Source: Candidatus Saccharimonadota bacterium | Lineage (GTDB): Bacteria; Patescibacteriota; Saccharimonadia; Saccharimonadales; Saccharimonadaceae | NCBI GenBank assembly: GCA_017533605.1 | Contig: JAFWKF010000001.1 | Coordinates: 111,146 to 175,145, forward strand | Reading direction: 5' to 3' | Length of the DNA stretch: 64,000 nt | In this document: positions 1-8,396 of the stretch, piece by piece | Layout of the letters: each line of letters begins with the position of its first letter | Numbering within the stretch: the first letter of the stretch is position 1 | Notes under the pieces: model-generated | Seen by the model: only the letters and a program-made list of their open reading frames with translations | Told to the model about the DNA's origin: nothing | The model's database searches: none | Translations under genes and position numbers: made by a program

Positions 1-968
1 TTCTTGGATTTAGAAAGTGCCACACAGGTATGAGCCAATATTAAACCAGACTCCGGCATGCCTACACGCTCTACGGCCTGAAAACAGGCGGTGGCGAGAC
101 TTAAAGCACCGTTGCCAGCTAAACCAATATCTTCGGAAGCAAAAATCACCATACGGCGAGCAATAAACTTAGGGTCTTCGCCAGCTTCTACCATCCGCGC
201 CAAATAGTATAGAGCAGCATCGGTGTCTGAACCACGCATGGACTTGATAAAAGCCGAGATGGTGTCGTAGTGCTTGTCGCCTTTTTTGTCGTAGCCGGGC
301 ATTTTTTTGCCGGCAGCTTCTAAAACTACATTTTCATTGACTTTTTCAGATAAAGAAAGAGCAAGTTCAAGGTCACCAAGAGCGGAGCGGGCATCACCAC
401 CGGATAATTCTGCGAGAAGATCTATAGCGCCTTTGGTAACTCTTTTAGTGGCTTTTTCGGCTTTAATGGCGCGTTTTATAACTTCGGTAATGGCGGCTTT
501 AGAGAGCGGGGCAATGACTACCACTCTTGAGCGCGACAAAAGCGGAGAAATTACTTCAAAAGAGGGGTTTTCGGTAGTGGCGCCGATTAAAATGATTAAA
601 CCAGATTCAACGTGCGGCAAAAAAGCATCCTGCTGGGCTTTGTTAAAACGATGAATTTCATCTACAAAAAGAACTGTGCGAATCTGGAGATTCCAGTTAG
701 TCTTAGCGCGCTTTACTACTTCTTCTACATCTTTCTTGCCGGCAGTAACCGCAGACATCTCTACAAAATCCGCTTTAAATTCGTGAGCTAGAATTCTAGC
801 GAGAGTCGTTTTACCAGTGCCTGGAGGGCCCCAAAAAATCAGATTGACTGGCTCACCTTTTTTAACGATTTCAGTTAAAATCTTGCCCTCACCAATAATC
901 TCATCTTGACCTAAAACTTCAGAAAGTTTAGTAGGTCGCATCCGTTCCGCTAGGGGTACTCTATTCAT
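1..968 (-). CDS. rarA: Replication-associated recombination protein A (RarA/MgsA), AAA+ ATPase, C-terminus cut by window edge
   Basis: About 322 codons are visible and the C-terminal part runs off the window at base 1. The protein begins MNRVPLAERMRPTKL, has Walker A GPPGTGKT (residues 47-54), Walker B FVDEIH (101-106) and sensor-1 TTEN (131-134), the order seen in clamp-loader-like RarA proteins. RarA acts at stalled replication forks and binds SSB and DNA ends (family knowledge). The ATG at 966-968 has TATAAT at 976-981 only 7 bp upstream, so the mRNA is probably leaderless. Transcribed away from the small membrane protein gene at 1087. Confidence 0.93.
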   Translation of the reverse strand, partial: MNRVPLAERMRPTKLSEVLGQDEIIGEGKILTEIVKKGEPVNLIFWGPPGTGKTTLARILAHEFKADFVEMSAVTAGKKDVEEVVKRAKTNWNLQIRTVLFVDEIHRFNKAQQDAFLPHVESGLIILIGATTENPSFEVISPLLSRSRVVVIAPLSKAAITEVIKRAIKAEKATKRVTKGAIDLLAELSGGDARSALGDLELALSLSEKVNENVVLEAAGKKMPGYDKKGDKHYDTISAFIKSMRGSDTDAALYYLARMVEAGEDPKFIARRMVIFASEDIGLAGNGALSLATACFQAVERVGMPESGLILAHTCVALSKSK

Positions 969-1086
969 AATATATATTATATAAGTTTTTGGGGAGAATT
1001 CAAACATAATAACTTTACAAAAAATCTTTACAAAAAAGAATTTTTTATGCTAAAATGAAATTAATATTAATAAAAGGAGTTATCAA

Positions 1087-1539
1087 ATGTTAAACTTTGC
1101 ATATACCAGTAGCTATTATGACTACGAAGATATACTCAGTAGTGGTAGTAGTTCAGCGGCATCATCTATGGCAGGTGCTACTATTTGGATGATTATCGCA
1201 GCCATCCTTGCTATCGTTGGTGGTATTTTGGTTTATTTCTTATTCGTAAGAAGCAAAACTGAACCAAAAGGTAAATTTGCAAAATGGCTTAAAGACTTTC
1301 TAGCCTTCAAGGTGATGTGGATTGAGCCAATCCTTAAAGTTGTTTATTACATCGCTACAATTTATGTAATTCTCTTCTCCTTTACATTCTTAGCATTGGG
1401 TGGAGTTGGCGTTCTTTCCTTCTTCCTATGTTTGATCCTCGGGCCAATCTGTGTCCGCTTAGCTTATGAAATGACCATGATGTTCATTATGATCTGGCGC
1501 AACACTAGAGACATTGCTGAAAGCACCAAGAAAAAATAA
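1087..1539 (+). CDS. Small membrane protein, DUF4282-like
   Basis: 150 residues. A Tyr/Ser-rich N-terminus (1-30) is followed by three hydrophobic segments at about 32-54, 83-104 and 105-127, then a charged C-terminus with RLAYE near 124-128. The long hydrophobic pair followed by an Arg...Glu motif resembles DUF4282 membrane proteins; this is pattern recognition, not a search. Function is unknown. An AAAAGGAG Shine-Dalgarno lies about 7 bp before ATG and a TAAAAT-type -10 lies farther upstream. Single-gene unit closed by the terminator at 1558. Confidence 0.7.
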   Translation: MLNFAYTSSYYDYEDILSSGSSSAASSMAGATIWMIIAAILAIVGGILVYFLFVRSKTEPKGKFAKWLKDFLAFKVMWIEPILKVVYYIATIYVILFSFTFLALGGVGVLSFFLCLILGPICVRLAYEMTMMFIMIWRNTRDIAESTKKK

Positions 1540-1557
1540 TCCTTTAAGGTTCATTAG

Positions 1558-1582
1558 TCCCCCACAATAGTGGGGGATTTTT
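1558..1582 (+). terminator. Rho-independent terminator after the 1087 gene
   Basis: Stem CCCCCAC/GTGGGGG with an AATA loop (1566-1569), followed by ATTTTTG. It separates the small membrane protein gene from the murI promoter at 1597. Confidence 0.88.
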
Positions 1583-1608
1583 GTTTGGTTTTTTGATATA
1601 ATTTTGGT

Positions 1609-2250
1609 ATGAAAATAGGAATATTTGATTCCGGCAAAGGCGGAACCACAATTTATCAGGCCATAAAAAAGGTTTTACCAAACGAAGAATATCTTTATGT
1701 TGCTGATTCTAAAAACTGCCCTTATGGTGAAAAATCTTATACACGGTTGATGGAGATTGTGACAGACATCGTGGAAAATTTAAAAGAATGGGGGGCGACA
1801 ATTATTGTAATTGCATGCAATACTGCCACAACGAAATGTATCAGAAAGCTACGCAAAATGTATCCCGAGCTTAAGTTTGTAGGGACGGAGCCCGCGATTA
1901 AACAGGCGGTGGATTCTGACGCAAAAAACATTTTAGTGATGGCGACCCCTGGGACTATTAAATCTGAGCGCACTCGGAGTTTGCTAAAAGAAAACCAAAA
2001 AGAGGGGCAGAATATTAAGCTCCTGGCTTGCCCTGGGCTCGCCGATGCGGTGGAATTTGATACTGGTATAGATCAAAAACTTGATGAGCTATTAAGCGGC
2101 GAGAGAGAATATGACGCCGTAGTTCTTGGCTGCACGCATTATTCTCTGATTAAAGATAAAATTCAGAAATACTTCCCTGAGGCGGAGCTAATTGATGGCT
2201 GTGACGGTGTAGCAAGCCAGGTGTTAAAACTCACAAAAAATAGAACCTAA
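1609..2250 (+). CDS. murI: Glutamate racemase
   Basis: 213 residues. It interconverts L- and D-glutamate, supplying D-Glu for peptidoglycan stem peptides. Visible motifs are FDSGKGG (6-12), CPYG (37-40), ACNTA with catalytic Cys70, and GCTHY with catalytic Cys175, so both proton-transfer cysteines are present. The protein is shorter than typical MurI (about 255-270), ending soon after the second half-site. TATAAT at 1597-1602 is 6 bp before ATG, which predicts a leaderless mRNA. Together with the MurA-type gene at 38503 it suggests the organism makes at least part of its own cell wall. Confidence 0.93.
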   Translation: MKIGIFDSGKGGTTIYQAIKKVLPNEEYLYVADSKNCPYGEKSYTRLMEIVTDIVENLKEWGATIIVIACNTATTKCIRKLRKMYPELKFVGTEPAIKQAVDSDAKNILVMATPGTIKSERTRSLLKENQKEGQNIKLLACPGLADAVEFDTGIDQKLDELLSGEREYDAVVLGCTHYSLIKDKIQKYFPEAELIDGCDGVASQVLKLTKNRT

Positions 2251-2270
2251 TGGTTCTATGGTCTAAATGA

Positions 2271-2347
2271 TGGTGGGCGATAGAGGATTCGAACCTCTGA
2301 CCTTTTCTACGTCAAAGAAACGCTCTAGCCAACTGAGCTAACCGCCC
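2271..2347 (-). tRNA. tRNA-Val (GAC)
   Basis: 77 nt including an encoded CCA. Acceptor GGGCGGT pairs with ATCGCCC (one G-U), anticodon stem TTTCT/AGAAA with loop TTGACGT gives anticodon GAC. It lies 13 bp downstream of tRNA-Lys on the same strand and is probably cotranscribed with it. Confidence 0.96.
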
Positions 2348-2360
2348 GAGTAGGGGGATT

Positions 2361-2437
2361 TGGTGAGGCGGGAGGGGTTCGAACCCTCGACACCGGGCTT
2401 AAAAGGCCCGTGCTCTAACCAACTGAGCTACCGCCCC
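2361..2437 (-). tRNA. tRNA-Lys (TTT)
   Basis: 77 nt with encoded CCA. Anticodon stem CGGGC/GCCCG, loop CTTTTAA, anticodon TTT. First gene of a Lys-Val pair; a TATAAT box (2486-2491 on the minus strand) lies upstream. Confidence 0.96.
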
Positions 2438-2448
2438 GAATGCACCAT

Positions 2449-2476
2449 GATGAAACAAAAACACTATTATTTCATC
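2449..2476 (-). repeat. Inverted repeat in the 5' leader of the tRNA-Lys/Val transcript
   Basis: GATGAAA (2449-2455) and TTTCATC (2470-2476) form a 7-bp dyad between the -10 box at 2486-2491 and the tRNA-Lys 5' end. It could fold in the precursor leader or bind a protein. Only the symmetry is seen. Confidence 0.5.
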
Positions 2477-2533
2477 GTCTTTTACATTATATCACATTTT
2501 TTTAAATAATTGCAAAAACTATCATACAAATAA

Positions 2534-2560
2534 CCCCGCACTGAGAGTACGGGGCTTTTT
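2534..2560. terminator. Stem-loop terminator downstream of the 2566 gene
   Basis: CCCCGCACT pairs with AGTACGGGG around a GAG loop with one mismatch. A five-T run follows on the plus strand and TTATTT follows on the minus strand, so it can end the minus-strand gene at 2566 and block plus-strand read-through. Confidence 0.7.
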
Positions 2561-2565
2561 ACCGA

Positions 2566-3234
2566 TTAGAAAGTAGTAAGAGAGTGGGTTTCTAAGAACA
2601 CCTCTCTCCTAATACAATAAACCTCTTTGAAGTCTGCGTCGATGATTAGGAAATCACCGATATTAAGAATGGTCGCGTCGGCATCGCCGTTTTCATCGGT
2701 CTTCATCCAGGTATCTACGCAGGCCGTAAGACCGGCATCGTAGAGCTCCTTCGTGACTTCGGCGCACAGCCGGTTTTCTGGCTCAGTAGAGACGAGCAGG
2801 AGATCCTTGTTCAGGCTGCAGAACATATCTGCAAGAATGAGTTTTTCCTCCTGATCTTCTATTGTCGCCATTACTTCCGAGAGATTCAACACCGCAGCAG
2901 CGCTGTTCGTGCCGATCAGACGGATTTTAGAAGGGTCGTCAAGGTAAGGAGTTACCTTGGAATGCTTCCAAGTATAAGCATCCGGACGACCACCGGTCAT
3001 CAGGACCTTGCCATTAATCACTCTCATGACCACCTGGTAAGTAGCCTCGTCGTAGTCGCAACCCGTAGGCTGTTCTTTAGTCTTGATCTTCTGACTAAAA
3101 ATCATCCCCAGCAGGCCCAAATCGGACCACTTGGGAAACACGATGTTGTCAAGACCAAACTTTATGCAAGGTCTAATCGAGCCGGCGATTTTGTCAATGA
3201 CAGATTTAGTTACAGCAACTTTGTTCAATTTCAT
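2566..3234 (-). CDS. Hypothetical protein of unlike base composition
   Basis: 222 residues, soluble, not recognised. No signal peptide or membrane segment is seen. The C-terminal half has alternating hydrophobic strands (LLLVSTEPENR, FLIIDADFKEVYCIRRE) suggestive of an alpha/beta fold. Codon choice is visibly richer in G and C (GTC, GCC, ATC, CTG) than its neighbours, a sign of recent transfer or a different selective regime. AAAGGAG precedes ATG by about 9 bp, so unlike many neighbours the mRNA has a leader, and that leader begins with a perfect palindrome. It stands alone between tRNA genes, a common place for acquired DNA. Function unknown. Confidence 0.7.
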   Translation of the reverse strand: MKLNKVAVTKSVIDKIAGSIRPCIKFGLDNIVFPKWSDLGLLGMIFSQKIKTKEQPTGCDYDEATYQVVMRVINGKVLMTGGRPDAYTWKHSKVTPYLDDPSKIRLIGTNSAAAVLNLSEVMATIEDQEEKLILADMFCSLNKDLLLVSTEPENRLCAEVTKELYDAGLTACVDTWMKTDENGDADATILNIGDFLIIDADFKEVYCIRREVFLETHSLTTF

Positions 3235-3294
3235 TATCTTATGCTCCTTTTCTAAGAATTGACTGTTGAGGGAACTAATCGGTGTTAAAATGCC

Positions 3295-3328
3295 TTATTG
3301 CAAAATAGCAATAATATTGTATATTATA
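3295..3328 (-). promoter_or_regulatory. Promoter -10 box and adjoining perfect palindrome upstream of the 2566 gene
   Basis: On the minus strand, TGCTATAAT gives an extended -10 at 3323-3328. Directly downstream lies TTATTGC-N6-GCAATAA (3295-3314), a perfect 7-bp dyad covering the expected transcription start. It is well placed to be a repressor operator or the first hairpin of the mRNA. Confidence 0.6.
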
Positions 3329-3374
3329 GCACACTTTCTCTTATTTGTCAATAATGATAGTGGTTTTTACCTCT

Positions 3375-3398
3375 AAAAAATCGGCCGAATGCCGATTT
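3375..3398 (-). terminator. Terminator downstream of tRNA-Phe
   Basis: Minus-strand stem AAATCGGC/GCCGATTT with a 5-nt loop and a following run of T. Confidence 0.85.
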
Positions 3399-3405
3399 AT
3401 AAATC

Positions 3406-3481
3406 TGGTGGCGCCGACTGGACTTGAACCAGTGACACAAGGCTCTTCAGGCCTCTGCTCTACCAACTGAGCTACAGCGCC
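3406..3481 (-). tRNA. tRNA-Phe (GAA)
   Basis: 76 nt with encoded CCA. Acceptor GGCGCTG/CGGCGCC, anticodon loop CTGAAGA giving GAA. Its 5' end faces the divergent hisS gene; a TACAAT box lies about 17 bp upstream of the tRNA. Confidence 0.96.
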
Positions 3482-3528
3482 GGGTTTTACACCTATATAT
3501 TGTAGCACACTTGTGCTATAATTAAAAT

Positions 3529-4860
3529 ATGAAAGTTAATACTTCTCCAATTTCTGGCACTCAGGAGCTCACCCCTGAGACACAAGCCAACTTTGATATC
3601 TTAAAAACCAAAATTAATGACTCTTACCAAAAACACGGTTATTTTAATATTGAAACTCCATCAATTGAACGGACTGAAATTTTGCTAGCGAAAGCTGGTG
3701 GCGATACCGAAAAGCAGATTTATAAAGTAGTTAAGACGACTGAGTCTGAGCTAGAGGCAGACCAGGCGCTAAGATTTGATCACACCGTGCCTTTAGCGCG
3801 CTATGTAGTTGAGCACGAAAACGATTTGACCTTCCCTTTTAAAGTAGCGCAAAGTGGGCTTAATTTTCGTGGGGAGCGAGCGCAAAAAGGGCGTTTCCGC
3901 GAATTTTATCAATGTGATATTGACGTAATTGGGCGCGACAGCCTTCCGGTGGCTTACGACGCAGATGTGATTGCTACGCTTTTAGATACGTTTAATGATT
4001 TCAATTTGTCTACTCCTGTACTAGCGCGGATTAGTAACCGCAAAATTTTGTCTGGTTTTTTGGAGGCGTTAGGGCTTGATAAAAAGACCAAGGAAATCTC
4101 CAACGTGATTGACCATGCCGAAAAAGTCACGCCAGAAAAGACCAAGATGGATCTTGAGGAACTTGAGATTAACAAGACCGATGTGAAAAAGATTTTAGAT
4201 TTCATCGAGCTTAAAGGCAACCGTTCGCTAATTATTGCGGAGTTAAATAATTTAGAAATTAATAATGAAACCTTTAAGGCTGGCGTGTATGAGTTAGACC
4301 AAGTTTTGTATTTACTGGAATCCGTGGGGCTAGACGAACAGGTTGAAGGAGATATGAAGATTATCCGCGGACTAGATTACTACACTGGCACGGTGTTTGA
4401 GTTTATTTTGCCAGAATACAAAAACATCGGTTCGGTCTGTGGTGGCGGTAGATACGAAAACCTCGCTGGGTTCTTTACTAAGAAATCATTCCCTGGCGTG
4501 GGTGGCTCAATTGGTTTAACAAGATTATTCTATGTGTTAAACGAAAAGAACTTGTTTAATTTTGACAGCCAAAACTTGCTAGATTATGTAATAATTCCGG
4601 TGACCGAGTCAGAATACGACGAGGCATTTAATGTAGCGCGGAGGCTACGCGAGAAAAATTACAGCGCCACTGTTGTTTTGACCGATAAAAAGCTGAGCGA
4701 CAAAATGGGTTATGCGGCTAAAGTCGCGAAAAAAGGTATCGTAATCGGTGAGGCAGAGATTGGCGCCACTAGTTTGACTGCAAGAAACTTTACTACTGGC
4801 GAAAATGAAGAATTGAATATTGAAGTGACTTCCAACCCAGAAGATTTTTGGGCAGATTAG
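3529..4860 (+). CDS. hisS: Histidyl-tRNA synthetase
   Basis: 443 residues, class II synthetase charging tRNA-His. Seen: RFDHTVPLARYV (motif for ATP/His site), FREFYQCDIDVIG (motif 2 region), RGLDYYTGTVFE (HisRS-specific signature) and GGGRYENL, followed by an anticodon-binding domain from about residue 350. Length is normal for bacterial HisRS. TATAAT at 3517-3522 lies 6 bp before ATG, so the message should start at the AUG. glyS follows after 15 bp with its own -10 box. Confidence 0.96.
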   Translation: MKVNTSPISGTQELTPETQANFDILKTKINDSYQKHGYFNIETPSIERTEILLAKAGGDTEKQIYKVVKTTESELEADQALRFDHTVPLARYVVEHENDLTFPFKVAQSGLNFRGERAQKGRFREFYQCDIDVIGRDSLPVAYDADVIATLLDTFNDFNLSTPVLARISNRKILSGFLEALGLDKKTKEISNVIDHAEKVTPEKTKMDLEELEINKTDVKKILDFIELKGNRSLIIAELNNLEINNETFKAGVYELDQVLYLLESVGLDEQVEGDMKIIRGLDYYTGTVFEFILPEYKNIGSVCGGGRYENLAGFFTKKSFPGVGGSIGLTRLFYVLNEKNLFNFDSQNLLDYVIIPVTESEYDEAFNVARRLREKNYSATVVLTDKKLSDKMGYAAKVAKKGIVIGEAEIGATSLTARNFTTGENEELNIEVTSNPEDFWAD

Positions 4861-4875
4861 TGCTATAATAAAAAT

Positions 4876-6219
4876 ATGAGCAAGTTAGAAGATATAGTAA
4901 GTTTATGTAAGCGCCGCGGGTTTATTTTCCCCGGTTCTGATATTTACGGCGGAATGGCTGGGACTTGGGATTTTGGCCCGCTTGGTGTTTCGCTAAAGAA
5001 AAAAATCATGGATGAGTGGTGGAAGTTCTTTGTAGAAGACCGCGAAGACACGTATGGGATTGATGCTGCAATTCTGATGAATCCTAGAACTTGGGTAGCT
5101 TCTGGACACACCGCGACTTTTGCCGATCCTCTAGTAGAGTGCAAAGAATGCAAATCACGTTTTCGCGCGGATAAAATCGCCGAAGGTATTAATGAGTCCG
5201 TTACTACAGAAGAATTCTTAAATACTCATACCAAGTGTCCAGTTTGCGGGCAAGAAAACTGGGGACCAATCCGCAAGTTCAATATGATGTTTACGACTCA
5301 TGTGGGAGCAGTTTTGCCTGATGACGATGCTGAAACGGCCGAGAAAAATGTTGCGTACCTCCGCCCGGAGACTGCACAAGGTATCTTTACTAATTATAAA
5401 AACGTAGTTGATACTTTTTATCCAGATCTTCCTTTTGGGTTAGCTCAACAAGGCAAGGCATTCCGTAACGAAATTTCGCCACGCGACTTTATCCTGCGTG
5501 ACCGCGAATGCTCACAAATGGAGATTGAATATTTTGTAAATCCAAATACTTGGGAAGAAAATTTTGAGACCATGCGCGAATTGCAACATGAGTTCTTAGA
5601 AGACGTAATTGGTTTGCCAAAAGAAAAGTTACACGAGCTTGAAGTTCCAGCCGAGGACCGCGCACACTACAGCAAGCGCACGATTGATTTTATGTTTAAT
5701 TATCCAAATGGTGAAGAAGAATTAATGGGGCTTGCATATCGCACGGATTTTGATTTACAAAACATCGCACGTGAATCTGGTAAATCGATGGAGTATCGCG
5801 ATAAAGTGACAAATGAGACATTTGTACCACATGTGATTGAACCTTCTATTGGTGTAGAGAGATTAGTGCTGGCCGTTTTGTCCACTGCTTATTTTGAAGA
5901 CGAAATTAATGGCGAAAAGCGCACCGTGCTAAAACTACCGGAAAATTTAGCACCATATAAGTTTTGTGTTTCCCCGCTACTTAAGAATAAACCTGAATTA
6001 GTTGAGAAAGCTAAGGAAGTCTATAATACTTTGCGCAAGAAATACGGCAATGTAACTTGGGATGATTCCGGAAATATCGGGAAGCGTTATCGTAAACAAG
6101 ATGAAATTGGTACGCCAAAATGTATCGTGGTAGATTTTGACACTTTAGAAGATGATACCGTAACAATTCGTGACCGCGACACCACAGAGCAAATTCGCGA
6201 GAAAATCGCAAACTTATAA
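4876..6219 (+). CDS. glyS: Glycyl-tRNA synthetase, alpha2 type
   Basis: 447 residues. This is the single-chain alpha2 form (like archaea, eukaryotes and many Gram-positives), not the alpha2-beta2 bacterial form. Seen: GGMAGTWDFGPLG near residue 24, a CxxC...CxxC insertion (CKECKS and CPVCGQ), RPETAQGIF, FRNEISPRDF, EPSIGVERLVLAVL, and a C-terminal anticodon-binding domain starting around FCVSPLL. TATAAT at 4864-4869, in the 15-bp gap after hisS, is 6 bp before ATG. The tRNA-Gly at 52437 carries A73, a discriminator compatible with this enzyme type (inference). Confidence 0.96.
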   Translation: MSKLEDIVSLCKRRGFIFPGSDIYGGMAGTWDFGPLGVSLKKKIMDEWWKFFVEDREDTYGIDAAILMNPRTWVASGHTATFADPLVECKECKSRFRADKIAEGINESVTTEEFLNTHTKCPVCGQENWGPIRKFNMMFTTHVGAVLPDDDAETAEKNVAYLRPETAQGIFTNYKNVVDTFYPDLPFGLAQQGKAFRNEISPRDFILRDRECSQMEIEYFVNPNTWEENFETMRELQHEFLEDVIGLPKEKLHELEVPAEDRAHYSKRTIDFMFNYPNGEEELMGLAYRTDFDLQNIARESGKSMEYRDKVTNETFVPHVIEPSIGVERLVLAVLSTAYFEDEINGEKRTVLKLPENLAPYKFCVSPLLKNKPELVEKAKEVYNTLRKKYGNVTWDDSGNIGKRYRKQDEIGTPKCIVVDFDTLEDDTVTIRDRDTTEQIREKIANL

Positions 6220-6257
6220 TAGTGTGATATAATTATTAGTATAAAAGGAGGATTTTT

Positions 6258-6821
6258 ATGGCTGAAGAGTCAAAAAACAATAAAGGTTTAATTACTGGTA
6301 TCTGTGCGGCGGTAGTAGTAGTTATAATTATCATTGTCGCAATCGTACTCGGCGCAAGAGGTGGTGGCTTGAACGACTCATATTTTGTTTCTGATGGTTC
6401 TAAATATGTTCTAAACTTAGACGCTGATGATATGTCATTTGATGATGAAGAATATGCCCCAGTTAAAACTCATTTAGTTTACACATATGAGGGCGATAAA
6501 GTAACTAGCCTCAAGGCTTATTATGAATATGAAAATGCCGAAGATGCACAGGCTGCCTACAACTATATCAAAGAAACTCAAGCCGACGCATACAAGAGTA
6601 TTTCGATTGACGGTAAATATGTAATCTTAGAAGCTAACGAAGAAGATTACGCTGACACCACGCCTGACGATGTAAAACAACAAATTGAGTTCATGGAGGC
6701 CTTGAAAGACCTTGATCTCACCGATGACGAGGACGAGACAGAAACTGAAGATGAAGAAGAAGTAGAAGAGACTGACGAAGAAGGCGAAGAAGAAGATACT
6801 AGCGAAGAGGAAGAAGAATAA
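6258..6821 (+). CDS. Membrane-anchored protein with strongly acidic C-terminal tail
   Basis: 187 residues. One membrane helix (about 10-33) with a short lysine-containing N-terminus predicts N-in, C-out topology. An outside domain of about 110 residues follows, and the last 40 residues are almost only Glu, Asp and Thr. Not recognised. A -10 TATAAT near 6227 and a perfect AGGAGG Shine-Dalgarno 8 bp before ATG give an ordinary led message, and a terminator follows at 6833. Such acidic surface tails may bind cations or host surfaces, but this is speculation. Confidence 0.7.
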   Translation: MAEESKNNKGLITGICAAVVVVIIIIVAIVLGARGGGLNDSYFVSDGSKYVLNLDADDMSFDDEEYAPVKTHLVYTYEGDKVTSLKAYYEYENAEDAQAAYNYIKETQADAYKSISIDGKYVILEANEEDYADTTPDDVKQQIEFMEALKDLDLTDDEDETETEDEEEVEETDEEGEEEDTSEEEEE

Positions 6822-6832
6822 AAAAGAACTAA

Positions 6833-6860
6833 AAACTAGCCCTTAGGGGCTAGTTTTTTG
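6833..6860 (+). terminator. Rho-independent terminator after the 6258 gene
   Basis: Ten-bp stem AAACTAGCCC/GGGCTAGTTT with loop TTAG and a T-run. Confidence 0.92.
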
Positions 6861-6891
6861 TGGTATAATAAAGAGGTTAAAAGGAGATACT

Positions 6892-7416
6892 ATGGCAGAT
6901 TTTAATAAAATTTTAGACCCCGGTGATTATAAGAACGGCGAGCTAAATGTCGTGATTGAAATCCCGACTGGTTCAAATCACAAAATTGAATGGGACCGCA
7001 AACACGCTTGCTTCATGCTAGACCGTATCGAACCAATGGCGTTTGCAAAGCCTTGCAACTATGGTTTTATTCCGCAGACCCTAGACGAAGATGGCGATGA
7101 ACTTGATGTCCTCATGATTACCGACCAACCACTCACGACTGGTATTTGGATGAAGGCTAGAATTTTGGGTGTAATGAAGTTTGTAGATAGCGATGAAGTA
7201 GATGACAAGATTATTTGCGTACCGGATGACGACCGCAATAATGGCGATCTTTATAAGACTTTAGAAGATTTGCCAAAACAATTAATTAAGCAAATTGAAT
7301 TTCATTTTAATCACTACAAAGATCTCAAAAAGCCCGGCTCTACGGAAGTTAAAGGTTTCTTTGGTTTAGATGAGGCTAAGAAAGTTATCGAAGCCGCTAT
7401 AAAGCGTTGGAAATAG
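6892..7416 (+). CDS. ppa: Inorganic pyrophosphatase (family I, soluble)
   Basis: 174 residues, the usual length for bacterial hexameric PPase. It hydrolyses PPi to two phosphates and drives biosynthetic reactions forward. Seen: IPTGSNHKIEWD, YGFIPQT and the metal-binding DEDGDELDVL, then FFGLDEAKKVIEAA near the C-terminus. TATAAT about 20 bp upstream and AAAGGAG before ATG. The 3' end overlaps the convergent recO gene by 20 bp, and the ppa terminator hairpin lies inside recO. Confidence 0.96.
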   Translation: MADFNKILDPGDYKNGELNVVIEIPTGSNHKIEWDRKHACFMLDRIEPMAFAKPCNYGFIPQTLDEDGDELDVLMITDQPLTTGIWMKARILGVMKFVDSDEVDDKIICVPDDDRNNGDLYKTLEDLPKQLIKQIEFHFNHYKDLKKPGSTEVKGFFGLDEAKKVIEAAIKRWK

Positions 7417-8071
7417 CAGATATTGGCGAGATTAACTCGCCAATATTTTTGATTTTAGCAACTGTTTTTAGTTTGTTTGTTAAAACCAGGCGCATGATTT
7501 TGATTTCGTTCGCGGTAATGTCGCCGCTAGGGTTTTCTTTAAGAGCCTTTTCGTAAAAGTCCCAGCTGTAAATTTTAGAAGAATCTAGTTTTTGACCGTC
7601 TGTGTCGCGGTATAAATTAATATCTTCGCCAGAAACTTTTTTGAGATTAAAATTAAACCAAATCTTAATTAAATCCAGATTAGTATTATCATCTAGAGCT
7701 TCCATGGTTTGGTCTACCATATAATAATAGTCTGGACTATCAGAGCTATCAGAAATAACACTAATCTTTTTTAAAACCATAGCAGCGGTTTCGGTGCGAG
7801 AAAAATCTTTTAAAATATTGCCGAAATATTTAAGCATTTTGGCACTTGTGACAATGCCCATTTTGTCTTTGCCTTGATGGATATTTAAGTCAATACGTGA
7901 AAACATCTCGATGCCGCCGGCAAGCTTGGACTTTTCTTTGCGAACGCCTTTGGCGATGGCAGAGATTTTCCCTTCTGGCGTAATAATGTTCAAAATACGG
8001 TCAGCCTCGCCATAATTAGTACGGCGAAGCACGTAGCCTAGAGTCCTAATGTCCTGCGTATTCTTCGGCAT
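7397..8071 (-). CDS. recO: DNA repair protein RecO
   Basis: 224 residues. N-terminal OB fold (about 1-80: DIRTLGYVLRRTNYGEADRILNIITPEGKI, GVRKEKSKL) followed by a helical domain. RecO anneals DNA and loads RecA with RecR in the RecF-type pathway. The zinc-binding cysteines found in many RecO proteins are absent. The start overlaps the response regulator stop by 26 bp, and the gene is probably the last of a histidine kinase-regulator-recO operon. The stop TAG (7397-7399) lies inside the 3' end of convergent ppa. Confidence 0.88.
   Translation of the reverse strand: MPKNTQDIRTLGYVLRRTNYGEADRILNIITPEGKISAIAKGVRKEKSKLAGGIEMFSRIDLNIHQGKDKMGIVTSAKMLKYFGNILKDFSRTETAAMVLKKISVISDSSDSPDYYYMVDQTMEALDDNTNLDLIKIWFNFNLKKVSGEDINLYRDTDGQKLDSSKIYSWDFYEKALKENPSGDITANEIKIMRLVLTNKLKTVAKIKNIGELISPISAISNAL
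7420..7450 (+). terminator. Terminator of ppa, embedded in the recO C-terminal coding sequence
   Basis: Eleven-bp perfect stem ATATTGGCGAG/CTCGCCAATAT with loop ATTAA and TTTTGATTTT downstream. The same bases encode the last residues of RecO on the other strand. Confidence 0.88.
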
Positions 8072-8396
8072 ATCTTTTGATGTCCTTTGGCAGCATGGTG
8101 TCTTTATTTAAAACACCAACTACGCCATAGTTTGTTAAATATTTTCCTTCAAAATTTAGCGATGAGACAATCACAATTGGGATTTTGGCGGTGTCAGAAT
8201 AAGAAACTAATTCGTTTAAAAACGTAAAACCATCTGGACCATCAAGTAATATGTCAAGAAAAATTAAATCTGGAGTGGTGCCGGCGGTGATAGCGTCCAT
8301 TGCCTCGATAGCGTTGGTAAAAATCTTTACCGGGCGCCCAGTAGCTTTTTCGATACAGAGCGCCATGATTTTGTTGTCGTCAATTATGAAAATCAT
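8046..8396 (-). CDS. Single-domain response regulator
   Basis: 116 residues, a stand-alone receiver domain without DNA-binding output. Seen: acidic pair D6-D7 (FIIDDN), phosphoacceptor D48 (FLDILLDG), the S78/S79 switch region (VIVSS) and Lys98 (LNKDT). It overlaps the upstream kinase stop by 4 bp (ATGA), so the two are translationally coupled and form a cognate pair. Output is unknown; the downstream gene is recO. It may signal by protein contact or be a phosphate sink (inference). Confidence 0.9.
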   Translation of the reverse strand: MIFIIDDNKIMALCIEKATGRPVKIFTNAIEAMDAITAGTTPDLIFLDILLDGPDGFTFLNELVSYSDTAKIPIVIVSSLNFEGKYLTNYGVVGVLNKDTMLPKDIKRYAEEYAGH

